NCBI RefSeq assembly: GCF_004116405.1
Contig: NZ_SDIC01000001.1
Coordinates: forward strand, 496,001-560,000
Direction: 5' to 3'
Origin: Halegenticoccus tardaugens
Lineage (GTDB): Archaea; Halobacteriota; Halobacteria; Halobacteriales; Haloferacaceae
DNA length: 64,000 nucleotides
The position numbers and the translations under genes were made by a program. Shown piece by piece: positions 8,998-16,738 of this stretch. The notes under the pieces are model-generated. The model made no database searches, was not told the origin of the DNA, and saw nothing but the letters and a program-made list of their open reading frames with translations. How positions within the stretch are numbered: the first letter of the stretch is position 1; each line of letters opens with the position of its first letter.

Positions 8998-9097
8998 CGC
9001 CGTTCGACCCTCCGCGGCGACTACCGCCACGTCGACTCCCCCGACGACGTGCGAACGATGAGCACGCTATTTATCCCGGCGGGCGCTACCCTCGGCT

Positions 9098-9523
9098 ATG
9101 ATCCGTCGAATACTCATCCCGGTGGACGGCTCGCCGCCGTCGAAGGCCGCGGTCGAGTTCGCGACCGACGAGTGGCCGGACGCGGAGTTCACCCTCCTGA
9201 ACGTGATCAATCCCGTCGAAGCGGGGTACAGCCCCGGCGCGGGCGTCCCGAGCGGCGCGGAGGACTGGTACGAGGGCGCGAGGACCCAGTCGGAGTCGGT
9301 GCTGGCGGAGATGCAATCCGAGATCGGCCCCGACGCGAACGTCGAGACGATGACCGAGGTCGGTCGGCCCTCGCAAGCGATCGTCGAGGTCGCAGAGGAG
9401 GGAGACTTCGACCTCGTCGTCATCGGCAGCCACGGTCGAAAGGGCGTCTCGCGCATCCTGCTCGGAAGCGTCGCGGAGGCGGTCGTCCGCAGCTCGGCCG
9501 TCCCCGCGCTGGTCGTCCGCTGA
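9098..9523 (+). CDS. Universal stress protein (UspA family)
   Basis: A 141-residue single-domain Usp. It starts MIRRILIPVDGSPPSKAAV and carries the ATP-binding signature G-2x-G-9x-G(S) as GSHGRKGVSRILLGS followed by VAEAVVRSSAVPALVVR, so it is of the ATP-binding UspA type. The start is supported by a CTATTTATCC box about 28 nt upstream, indicating a leaderless transcript. It stands alone between herA and an aminotransferase gene. Haloarchaea carry many Usp paralogues; the specific stress cannot be told from sequence. Confidence 0.9.
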   Translation: MIRRILIPVDGSPPSKAAVEFATDEWPDAEFTLLNVINPVEAGYSPGAGVPSGAEDWYEGARTQSESVLAEMQSEIGPDANVETMTEVGRPSQAIVEVAEEGDFDLVVIGSHGRKGVSRILLGSVAEAVVRSSAVPALVVR

Positions 9524-9667
9524 TCGGCCGCCTCGACCGTCGGTGAACGACGCGTCGGAGCCGATCGTATCGCGCGCCCGGCGGTTCGGCTACCGCGTCG
9601 ACATCGATCCCTCCGCGTTCGTTTCCGTCACCCGCACGGTTATCGGCTCGGCGCCGGAGCCACGGGT

Positions 9668-10771
9668 ATGGAGATCGAACCGTTCGGGCTCGAACGCTGG
9701 TTCGCCGAGTACGAACACGACGCCGAGATCATGCTCGCGGAGAGCGGCGTCCGCTCGCTTTCGGCCGACCGCTTCGACACCGATCCCGGCGACCTCGACT
9801 ACGTCATCCCGACGAACGGCGACCCGGAACTGCGGGCGACGATCGCCGACCGGTACCGGAATCCGGGCGGGAGCGTCCCCGACGACGCAGCGGTGACGGC
9901 CGAGTCGGTGCTCTGCACCTGCGGCGCGCAGGAGGCGAACTTCCTCGCGTTTCTCGCGCTCGTTCGCGGCGACGACGCCCACGCCGTCGTCGTCACGCCG
10001 ACGTACCAGGCCCTGCACGCCGTGCCTGACGCCTTCGGCGACGTGACGCGGGTGTCGCTCGACCCGCCCGAGTGGACGCTCGACGTGGACGCGGTCGCCG
10101 CGGCGATCCGGCCCGAAACGCGGGTCGTCGTTCTCAACAACCCGAACAACCCGACGGGGAAGTATCACGACGAGTCGACCGTCCGCGCGCTGTACGACCT
10201 CGCGGCGGACAACGGCGCGCACCTGCTCTGCGACGAGGTGTACCGCCTCCTCGCCGAGGATCCCATTCCGCCGGTCGCGAGCATGGGACCGCACGGCCTG
10301 TCCACGTCGAGCGTCACGAAGGCGCACGGCCTCGCCGGACTCCGGTTCGGGTGGCTCGCGGGCGACCGGGAGGTCATAGAGCGCGCGTGGGAGTGGAAGG
10401 ACTACACCACCATCTCGCCGTCGCTCTTCGGCCAGCACGTCGCGAAGCAGGCGCTCGGGGAGCGTGAGCGATCGATCCTCGAGGAGAACCGGAGGTTGGC
10501 GGCCGAACACCGCCGGATCGTCCGCGAGTTCGTCGAGGCGCGTGGGATGGAGTGGCTCGAACCGGTCGGCGTCAACGGCTTCGTCACCGTCCCCGACGGT
10601 TTCGAGACCGGCGAGTCGTTCTGTCGCCGCGTCGTCGAAACGGAGAGCGTGGTGCTCGCGCCGGGCGATCTGTTCGGATTTCCCGGACACTTCCGGATCG
10701 GCTTCGGCCTCCCGACCGACGAGTTGAAGGAAGGACTGCGGCGCGTCGGTCGGGCGATCGATCGCGCGTAG
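9668..10771 (+). CDS. PLP-dependent class I/II aminotransferase
   Basis: A 367-residue fold-type I aminotransferase. The PLP pocket is visible: LNNPNNPTGKY (157-166), CDEVYRLL with the ring-nitrogen aspartate at D189, the Schiff-base lysine K218 in STSSVTKAHGLAGLRFGW and a C-terminal FGFPGHFRIGFG with the carboxylate-binding arginine. The overall pattern resembles aspartate/LL-DAP-type aminotransferases, but the substrate cannot be assigned. The start at ATG 9668 gives a normal N-terminus for the family. It stands just upstream of the eIF-5A operon on the same strand, with about 100 nt and a separate promoter in between. Confidence 0.88.
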   Translation: MEIEPFGLERWFAEYEHDAEIMLAESGVRSLSADRFDTDPGDLDYVIPTNGDPELRATIADRYRNPGGSVPDDAAVTAESVLCTCGAQEANFLAFLALVRGDDAHAVVVTPTYQALHAVPDAFGDVTRVSLDPPEWTLDVDAVAAAIRPETRVVVLNNPNNPTGKYHDESTVRALYDLAADNGAHLLCDEVYRLLAEDPIPPVASMGPHGLSTSSVTKAHGLAGLRFGWLAGDREVIERAWEWKDYTTISPSLFGQHVAKQALGERERSILEENRRLAAEHRRIVREFVEARGMEWLEPVGVNGFVTVPDGFETGESFCRRVVETESVVLAPGDLFGFPGHFRIGFGLPTDELKEGLRRVGRAIDRA

Positions 10772-10844
10772 TCCGTTTAGACCCGCGCGTTCGTCGCCGT
10801 CGACGCCGTCGGTGCGGGAAGCCCCTCGCTTCCTTTCCAAACCG

Positions 10845-10850
10845 TTTATA
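10845..10850 (+). promoter_or_regulatory. TATA box of the eIF-5A transcript
   Basis: The hexamer TTTATA, within ACCGTTTATACG, is 28 nt upstream of the eIF-5A ATG at 10875, the spacing of a leaderless haloarchaeal promoter. It would drive both eIF-5A and the directly abutting agmatinase-family gene. Confidence 0.7.
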
Positions 10851-10874
10851 CGACCGCCTCGGTAATCCCGAGGT

Positions 10875-11249
10875 ATGGCGAAAGAGCAGAAGCAGGTTCG
10901 CGAACTCCAGGAGGGAAGCTACGTGATGATGGACGACGCCGCGTGCAAGATCAACGCCTACAGCACGGCGAAGCCGGGCAAACACGGGAGCGCCAAGGCC
11001 CGCGTCGAGGGTCGCGGCGTCTTCGACGGTAAAAAGCGCAGCCTCTCCCAGCCGGTCGACGCCAAGGTGTGGGTTCCGATCATCGACCGAAAGCAGGGGC
11101 AGGTCGTGAGCGTCACCGGCGACGACGCGCAGGTGATGGACCTCGAAACCTACGAGACGTTCACGATGCGGATGCCCGACGGGGTGAACCTCTCGCCCGA
11201 GGACGAGATCGAGTACCTCGAGTACGAGGGCCAGCGGAAGATCGTCTAG
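10875..11249 (+). CDS. eif5A: Translation factor aIF-5A (hypusine-containing)
   Basis: A 124-residue archaeal IF-5A, the factor that rescues ribosomes stalled on difficult peptide bonds and helps termination. The modified lysine is K36 in [11 protein letters not shown]; deoxyhypusine synthase adds the side chain there. The C-terminal OB fold ([20 protein letters not shown]) is complete. Its TAG is immediately followed by the ATG of the agmatinase-family gene, with zero spacing, so the two are co-transcribed. Deoxyhypusine synthase itself is encoded 2.2 kb downstream on the same strand, which makes the locus a hypusination neighbourhood. Confidence 0.97.
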   Translation: MAKEQKQVRELQEGSYVMMDDAACKINAYSTAKPGKHGSAKARVEGRGVFDGKKRSLSQPVDAKVWVPIIDRKQGQVVSVTGDDAQVMDLETYETFTMRMPDGVNLSPEDEIEYLEYEGQRKIV

Positions 11250-12089
11250 ATGTTTCCCGGGGCGACCGCCGACCGCGACGCGGCCGAGTACGTGGTCGTC
11301 GGCGCTCCCCTGGACGCCTCGACCACGTTTCAGCCCGGGACCCGGTTCGGTCCCGACCGCATTCGGCTGTTCGCGGAGACGTACGACGACTACGACCGAC
11401 GAACCGATCAGTCCTTCACCGAACTGGAAGTCCACGACGCGGGCGACGTCCGCCCGTGGGACGACGTTCCCGAGTACGTCGAATTCCTGAGCGGTGCGCT
11501 CCGCGACGTCGTCTGGGACGGTGCGGTTCCGCTCCTCCTCGGCGGCGAACACACCGTCACCGCCGCCGGCGTCGACGCGGTCGAACCGGACGTCTTCGTC
11601 TGTCTCGACGCCCACCTCGACCTCCGGCGCGAATACGACGGCAACGAGTGGAGCCACGCCACGGTGACGCGGCGAATCCTCGACGGCGATCCCTCGAACG
11701 ATGCGGGCGGGATCGCCGACGAGGTAATCGTCCTCGGCGCTCGGACCGGCTCGCCCGAGGAGTGGGAGCGCGCCGAGGCGGACGACGTGACGGTCGTCCC
11801 CCCGTCGGAGATCGGCGAGTGGCTCGCCGACGCCCCGGGTTTCGGCGACCGATCCGCGTACCTGAGCGTCGATATCGACGGTGCCGATCCCGGGTTCGCA
11901 CCGGGAACAGGGACGATGGAGCCGTTCGGGCTGACGCCGCGGGAGGTGCGCGACGTCGTCCGGGCAGTCGCCCCCCACGCAGACGGGTTCGACGTGGTCG
12001 AGGTGAACGACCGCGACGACGGACAGGCCGCCGCGCTCGGCGGGAAGCTCCTCCGGGAGTTCGTCTTCTCGCACGCGGCGGGGACGTGA
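11250..12089 (+). CDS. speB: Agmatinase/arginase-family ureohydrolase (SpeB)
   Basis: A 279-residue binuclear-manganese ureohydrolase. The metal-binding motifs are all present: GGEHT (about 97-101), DAHLDLR (about 119-125), then SVDIDGADPGFAPGTG (about 206-221). The family hydrolyses agmatine, arginine or guanidino compounds. Its ATG directly follows the eIF-5A stop. Work on haloarchaeal hypusination has linked the agmatinase beside eIF-5A to release of urea from an agmatine-derived deoxyhypusine intermediate; on that basis it probably acts in that pathway rather than in arginine catabolism. The substrate assignment is inference from family and position. Confidence 0.9.
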   Translation: MFPGATADRDAAEYVVVGAPLDASTTFQPGTRFGPDRIRLFAETYDDYDRRTDQSFTELEVHDAGDVRPWDDVPEYVEFLSGALRDVVWDGAVPLLLGGEHTVTAAGVDAVEPDVFVCLDAHLDLRREYDGNEWSHATVTRRILDGDPSNDAGGIADEVIVLGARTGSPEEWERAEADDVTVVPPSEIGEWLADAPGFGDRSAYLSVDIDGADPGFAPGTGTMEPFGLTPREVRDVVRAVAPHADGFDVVEVNDRDDGQAAALGGKLLREFVFSHAAGT

Positions 12090-12173
12090 CCGACGGGCTC
12101 GGGTCCGGATACGACTCGCCGGAATCGCGAGTCGGCGAGATCGCCGAAGAAACGAGCGGATCGGGAGCGGGCG

Positions 12174-12281
12174 CTACGCCCTGATTCGTCGCAGCAGACG
12201 TCGTCCTTTGCGAACGATGCGCCGTCGCGCGCGCCGCGGGAGGCGGCGCCACGCGAACCAGGCTTTCCGTAGTTTACCCAT
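12174..12281 (-). CDS. Possible 35-residue arginine-rich protein
   Basis: An ATG at 12281 opens a 35-codon frame ending in TAG. The product starts MGKLRKAWFAWRRLPR, continues with alternating basic and hydrophobic residues (RIVRKGRRLLRRIR) and is extremely basic, with a pI far from that of the usual acidic haloarchaeal protein. A GGTGA Shine-Dalgarno-like match, complementary to the 3' end of archaeal 16S rRNA, precedes the ATG with about seven bases of spacing. The composition suggests nucleic-acid or ribosome binding, possibly as one amphipathic helix. It is antisense to its neighbours, between the agmatinase and Nif3-like genes. Chance cannot be excluded. Confidence 0.45.
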   Translation of the reverse strand: MGKLRKAWFAWRRLPRRARRRIVRKGRRLLRRIRA

Positions 12282-12383
12282 CGTGAATCACCCGAGTTGT
12301 GCGCTCGGTTCCGAAGCCTCGACTCGACTCCGGGCGTGGTACTCGTCCGTCGACTTTGTTAACCCTGGTGGCGATTCGTCGGT

Positions 12384-13151
12384 ATGGAACTCACGGACAT
12401 CTGTGCGCGGTACGACGAGCGGCTTCGAACCGAGGACTACGCAGACGTCGACGCCAGCGCGAACGGCCTCCAGGTCGGCCCCGACCGCGCGGACGTCGAG
12501 CGCGTCGCCTTCGCGGTCGACGCTGCCGTCGCCACGATCGAGGCGGCGGTCGAGGCCGACGCCGACCTGCTCGTCGTCCACCACGGGCTCTCGTGGGGCG
12601 GCTTCGAGCGCGTGACGGGTGGGGCGTACCGGCGGATCGCACCGCTTTTCGACGGCGACCTCGCGCTCTACGTCTCGCACCTCCCCCTCGACGGGCACGG
12701 GACGCTCGGCAACGCGGCCGGGCTGGCCGACCTCCTCGAACTGACTGATCGGGAGCCATTCGGTCGGATGGGGCCGGAGCACATCGGTCAGCGCGGTCGC
12801 GCGGTCGACCCCTACGCCGTGACCGACCTCGCGACGCTGCTCGACCGCGAGCTCGATCACGGCGCTCGCGGGGTGCAGGTGCTCGACTTCGGCCCCGAGG
12901 AGATCGAGGACGTGGTGATCGTCACCGGCAGCGGCGTCGACTGGCTCGACGAAGCGGTCGCGGCCGGCGCGGACGCGCTCGTCACCGGCGAGGGGAAGCA
13001 GAAGGCGTACCACGAGGCGAGGGAGGCGGAGATCAACGTCTTCCTCGCGGGCCACTACGCGACGGAGACGTTCGGCGTCCGGGCGCTACAAGGGCTCGCG
13101 GAGGGGTGGGGACTGGAGACGACGTTCGTCGACCACCCGACCGGCCTGTAG
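12384..13151 (+). CDS. Nif3-like dinuclear metal centre protein
   Basis: A 255-residue member of the NIF3/YbgI family, proteins with a binuclear metal site and possible GTP cyclohydrolase I-like or nucleotide-related activity. Metal ligands are visible in LLVVHHGLSWGG (about 53-64), in YVSHLPLDGHG (about 95-105) and at the C-terminus in LAGHYATETFG (about 217-227). It begins MELTDICARYDERL with a TTTGTTAACC box about 25-30 nt upstream. It sits between the agmatinase-family gene and deoxyhypusine synthase, all on the plus strand but with substantial gaps, so co-transcription is not certain. Confidence 0.88.
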   Translation: MELTDICARYDERLRTEDYADVDASANGLQVGPDRADVERVAFAVDAAVATIEAAVEADADLLVVHHGLSWGGFERVTGGAYRRIAPLFDGDLALYVSHLPLDGHGTLGNAAGLADLLELTDREPFGRMGPEHIGQRGRAVDPYAVTDLATLLDRELDHGARGVQVLDFGPEEIEDVVIVTGSGVDWLDEAVAAGADALVTGEGKQKAYHEAREAEINVFLAGHYATETFGVRALQGLAEGWGLETTFVDHPTGL

Positions 13152-13245
13152 CGGGATTCGGCCGAGGGACGTCCGGGCACGCAATCTCCTGGACATCGGA
13201 TGCGCCGCCGCGAGGGATGGGTCGAACGCCGGAGCTAGGGGCGGA

Positions 13246-13298
13246 TAGCCTCTCTGGGCTAACAGACGGCACGCGAGGTTCGCGACGGGGTGTGCCGT
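13246..13298 (+). other. Inverted-repeat cluster upstream of deoxyhypusine synthase
   Basis: Two stem-loops can be drawn here. The first pairs TAGCC (13246-13250) with GGCTA (13257-13261). The second pairs ACGGCAC (13266-13272) with GTGCCGT (13292-13298) and contains an inner GCGA/TCGC hairpin. They lie in a gene-free stretch of 290 nt and upstream of a TATA-like TTTGTATATG near 13355. They could be part of a small RNA or a terminator for the Nif3 gene. High GC makes chance stems likely. Confidence 0.25.
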
Positions 13299-13441
13299 AC
13301 TCCCGCGGACCGCGTCGCGGCGGTGGCTCAGATCACGGGAAGCGCTGGTCCCCTCTTTGTATATGAACCTCCGGGCGGACGAGTGGTATCGACCGGGGCG
13401 GGATCGCGCCCTTCAAACCGCCTCCGGACGCACCTCCTCCA

Positions 13442-14455
13442 ATGAGCGACGACGAGTACGAACCGCCGCGCCGCGAGGAGTTCGAACACGACCCGGTCAG
13501 TCACGCCGAGGTCCGCGCGGGGATGACTGTCGGAGAACTGGCCGACGAGTACGGCAGGGCCGGCATCGGCGCGGCGGCGGTCCACGAGGCGGTTGAGATC
13601 TACGCCGAGATGCTCGACCCCGACGTCACATGCTTTCTCTCGCTCGCGGGCGCGATGGTGCCGACCGGGATGCGACGGATCGTTTCGGATCTCATCCGGG
13701 CGGGATACGTCGACGCGTTGGTGACGACGGGCGCGAACCTCACCCACGATTCCATCGAGGCGATCGGCGGGAAGCACCACCACGGCCGCGAGCACGGCGA
13801 GGGGTCGCTCCGCGAGCACGACGAGACGCTCCGCGACGAGGAGGTCGACCGCATCTACAACGTCTACCTCCCGCAGGAGCACTTCGCGCTGTTCGAGTCG
13901 CACCTCCGATCGGAGGTGTTCCCGCCGCTGGCAGAGGACGGCGTCGTGAGCATCGAGCGTCTCACCCGCGAACTCGGTCGGGCGAACGCCGACGCGAACG
14001 ACCGCGAGGGCGTGGCGGAGGACGCGGGCGTCGCCGCCGCGGCGTACGAGTGCGACGTGCCCGTCTACTGCCCGGCGATACAGGATTCCGTGCTCGGGTT
14101 GCAGGCGTGGATGTACTCGCAGACCTCGGCGTTCTCGCTCGACGCGCTGGCCGACATGACGCCACTCACCGATCTCGCGTACGAGGCCGACAGGGCCGGC
14201 TGTCTGCTCGTCGGCGGGGGCGTTCCGAAGAACTTCACGCTTCAGACGATGCTCGTCACGCCCGGCGCGTACGACTACGCCGTCCAGATCACCATGGACC
14301 CCGAGGCGACCGGCGGGCTGTCGGGCGCGACGCTCGACGAGGCGCGCTCGTGGGGGAAACTGGAGAAGGACGCGCGAAACGCGACCGTGGTGGGCGACGC
14401 GACGGTTCTCTTGCCGCTCGTCGTCGCGGCGGCGCGAGAGCGCGTCGAAGGGTAG
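13442..14455 (+). CDS. dys: Deoxyhypusine synthase
   Basis: A 337-residue NAD-dependent enzyme that transfers the aminobutyl (or, in haloarchaea, probably agmatine-derived) group to the eIF-5A lysine. Family features are LAGAMVPTGMR (about 69-79), TTGANLTHD (about 95-103), CPAIQDSVLG (about 210-219) and the catalytic lysine K306 in GATLDEARSWGKLEKD. Its length is normal. A TTCAAAC box lies about 27 nt before the ATG. It shares the locus with eIF-5A and the agmatinase-family gene, so target protein and two of its modification enzymes lie within 3.6 kb. Confidence 0.95.
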   Translation: MSDDEYEPPRREEFEHDPVSHAEVRAGMTVGELADEYGRAGIGAAAVHEAVEIYAEMLDPDVTCFLSLAGAMVPTGMRRIVSDLIRAGYVDALVTTGANLTHDSIEAIGGKHHHGREHGEGSLREHDETLRDEEVDRIYNVYLPQEHFALFESHLRSEVFPPLAEDGVVSIERLTRELGRANADANDREGVAEDAGVAAAAYECDVPVYCPAIQDSVLGLQAWMYSQTSAFSLDALADMTPLTDLAYEADRAGCLLVGGGVPKNFTLQTMLVTPGAYDYAVQITMDPEATGGLSGATLDEARSWGKLEKDARNATVVGDATVLLPLVVAAARERVEG

Positions 14456-14719
14456 CGCTTAGTTCGGGGTGGCGCGTAGTCGCGTGTGGCCGATGACGAA
14501 CGCACCGCTCCGAGTCGGGGTGGCGCTCGACGATGATGAGCCCTATGAGTGCCGAGGCCGCGTTTCTATCCATCGTTCAGGAAGATCTAATTCGCCATCT
14601 TTCGCCCGCCCGTTCACTTCCACCCCGCTACGGCAGCTTTCGACACAGCATCCAGTAACTGGCGTGAAGACTTCGACAAAATCGGGAGTCATAATCTACT
14701 GGGCGACGAGACGTGACGG

Positions 14720-15628
14720 GTGCACAGTCGCTATTCGGTCGGCGGGCTGTTCGTTCTTCTCGCGGCGCTGTGGGGGCTTTCGTTCCCCGCTATCAGCGTC
14801 GGACTGCGGTCGCTGGAGCCGGTGGTGTTCGCCGCGTTCAGGTACGATATCGCGGCCGTACTGCTCGTCGGATACGGAGTCGTCCGCACGACGAACTGGT
14901 ATCCTGACGCGAAAAACGACCTGACGGCGGTGCTCGCCGGCGGCGTCTTCCTCGTCGCGGGTAACGTCCTCCTGTTCGTCGGACAGCAGACGGTCCCGTC
15001 CGGCGTCGCGGCGGTCATGCAGAGTCTGGTTCCCATCGCGACGTCGCTGTGGGCGCTGGGTATCCTCCCCGAAGAGCGGGTTTCCGCGGCGGGCGCGTTC
15101 GGAATCCTGCTCGGATTCGTCGGCGTCGGCCTCATCGTCCGCCCGAATCCGGGTGAGGTTCTCGCCGGGGACACGTCCGGGAAACTACTCGTCCTCGGAC
15201 AGGTCGCATCCGTCTCGCTCGGCGGCGTCCTCGTTCAACGCGCCCGTCCGACGCTCGACCGCGCCGCGCTCTCCGGGTGGTCGATGGCGATCGGCGGGGT
15301 CATCCTCCACGCGGTGAGCCTCTCGGCGGGCGAACCGCTCTCGCTCCCGGCGACGCCGACCGCGCAGGCCGCGGTGGTCTACCTCGGCGTGTTCGCGACG
15401 GCGGTCGCGTTCTACGTCTACTACACGCTGTTGGACGTCCGAGGCGCGCTGGAGACGAGCCTCGTGGCGTATCTCGTTCCCGTCGTCGCCACGGTCGCCG
15501 GCGTGGTCGTCCTCGACGAGCGAGTGACCGCCTCCACGATCGTCGGGTTCCTCGTCGTGTTCGCGGGATTCGTCGTCCTCAAGCGTCGTGCCCTCGCGGA
15601 ACTCGTCGACGGCTCGTCTCGACCGTGA
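14720..15628 (+). CDS. EamA/DMT-superfamily transporter
   Basis: A 302-residue integral membrane protein with ten predicted helices arranged as two EamA repeats (first about 10-140, second about 155-290). The first helix reads LFVLLAALWGLSFPAI and the repeat-end motif GFVGVGLIVRP is typical. Family members export amino acids or other small metabolites; the substrate is unknown. The only reasonable start is a GTG at 14720, about 27 nt after a CATAATC box. The 264 nt upstream have lower GC than the surroundings and no gene that I can support. Confidence 0.85.
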   Translation: MHSRYSVGGLFVLLAALWGLSFPAISVGLRSLEPVVFAAFRYDIAAVLLVGYGVVRTTNWYPDAKNDLTAVLAGGVFLVAGNVLLFVGQQTVPSGVAAVMQSLVPIATSLWALGILPEERVSAAGAFGILLGFVGVGLIVRPNPGEVLAGDTSGKLLVLGQVASVSLGGVLVQRARPTLDRAALSGWSMAIGGVILHAVSLSAGEPLSLPATPTAQAAVVYLGVFATAVAFYVYYTLLDVRGALETSLVAYLVPVVATVAGVVVLDERVTASTIVGFLVVFAGFVVLKRRALAELVDGSSRP

Positions 15629-15766
15629 GGCGACCGGCGTGAGCGACGGAGTCGACGGCGCCGACGGCGACGGCACCGCGAACATCGCTTGCTAACGGAT
15701 ACCATTCTAGGTCATTTAGAACCATTACCCGCCATCGCTTTGTGATCCACCCGAAGAGCAGTACCT

Positions 15767-16228
15767 ATGACCGACGAATCGCCCCGGATTCACCCTGCGA
15801 CGCGAAAGTCTACCCTCTTCTGTCAGGTCTGCCGGCACGCGAGTCTCGTCAACGGCGATTGGCGGCTCCGAACCGAGACGGACGGAACCGTTCGCTACGT
15901 CTGCCCCGCGTGCGGCCACGTCGTCGCCGAGCGGCCGGCGTTCGAGCGGGAGGCGGAAACCGACGGCGAGGGCCGCGCGAGCGAGAGCGTCGCCGCGGGA
16001 AGGTCGCGTCCGTCCGCCCCGGTGCCGCTCGCGGGATGGACCGTCGGTCCCCCCGACCCCGGACGGTGGGACGCGGATCCCGCGCGCTGGGCGGTCGGGG
16101 TGCCGTCGACGGTCGCACTCTGGACGGCGTGGGTGGGGTACGGCGGTGCCGTCGGCGCGGTGGCCGGTTCGTCCGTCGCCCTCGCGGCGATGAGACGCTG
16201 GAGCGTCCGCTGGTGGTCGTTCGCGTAG
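15767..16228 (+). CDS. Zinc-ribbon membrane protein of unknown function
   Basis: A 153-residue protein with an N-terminal zinc ribbon formed by C19-x2-C22 (FCQVCRH) and C46-x2-C49 (CPACGH), a hydrophilic linker of about 45 residues, and two hydrophobic helices at about 115-145. The organisation suggests a membrane-anchored zinc-binding domain facing the cytoplasm. I do not recognise the family. It is convergent with the eIF-1A gene and stands alone. The start at ATG 15767 leaves a short N-terminus before the first cysteine pair, which looks right. Confidence 0.75.
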   Translation: MTDESPRIHPATRKSTLFCQVCRHASLVNGDWRLRTETDGTVRYVCPACGHVVAERPAFEREAETDGEGRASESVAAGRSRPSAPVPLAGWTVGPPDPGRWDADPARWAVGVPSTVALWTAWVGYGGAVGAVAGSSVALAAMRRWSVRWWSFA

Positions 16229-16282
16229 AATCGATCCGGGCCTGCGCGACGCGAAGCGGTCGTCTTCAGGCCGACGCGGTCG

Positions 16283-16567
16283 TCACTGAATGTGGCCTTC
16301 GCGGCGGAGCTGATCCGCGTCCTGGCCGGTGTAGCGCCACTCGATGTTGGCCTTCTCGTCCTGCCAGTCCCACGGCTCGACGAGGACGACGTCGCCCTCG
16401 TTGATCCACGTTCGGTACTTCATGCGGCCTGGGATCCGACCCATCCGCTCTTCGCCGTCCTCACAGCGGACGCGAACGTGGTTTCCGCCGTTGTGTTCCG
16501 TTACGACCGCAAATAGTTCGTCGCTGTTGGGCATTCGGAGGTTCCGACGCCCCGTGTCTTCGCTCAC
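16283..16567 (-). CDS. eif1A: Translation initiation factor aIF-1A
   Basis: A 94-residue OB-fold initiation factor that helps place the initiator tRNA and scan the ribosomal A site. The family segments [30 protein letters not shown] and [19 protein letters not shown] are intact. I start at the GTG at 16567 ([10 protein letters not shown] follows) because a TATA box ATAACTTAAA at 16591-16600 is 27 nt away; a longer reading would begin upstream of the transcription start. The gene is monocistronic. Confidence 0.96.
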   Translation of the reverse strand: MSEDTGRRNLRMPNSDELFAVVTEHNGGNHVRVRCEDGEERMGRIPGRMKYRTWINEGDVVLVEPWDWQDEKANIEWRYTGQDADQLRREGHIQ

Positions 16568-16590
16568 ACCCCTTCTATGCGGGTCGCACA

Positions 16591-16600
16591 TTTAAGTTAT
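16591..16600 (-). promoter_or_regulatory. TATA box of the aIF-1A gene
   Basis: Read on the minus strand the sequence is ATAACTTAAA, centred 27 nt upstream of the GTG start at 16567. The spacing implies a leaderless mRNA with GTG as first codon and decides the start of the gene. Confidence 0.7.
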
Positions 16601-16738
16601 CGGAGACGCGCGGTACCGTTTGGCACGCCGACGGATCGCTACGGCCCCGCCTGCTTCCGCCGTGGAGGAGTACAACCCCGTATCTCGCGCCTCGTTCCGC
16701 CGAACCGTCCGCGCTCGTCCCCCGCCGTAAGGGGCGTC

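Noticed and set aside
6925..9030. A very long minus-strand open frame (about 700 codons) opposite herA
   Set aside because: It mirrors the plus-strand herA gene; GC-rich third positions keep antisense frames open. Its translation is Arg/Val/Asp-rich without any domain.
14469..14719. A possible gene fragment in the lower-GC stretch upstream of the DMT transporter
   Set aside because: Short frames (for example from the ATG at 14533, about 42 codons) have no recognisable domain and no ribosome-binding or TATA support.
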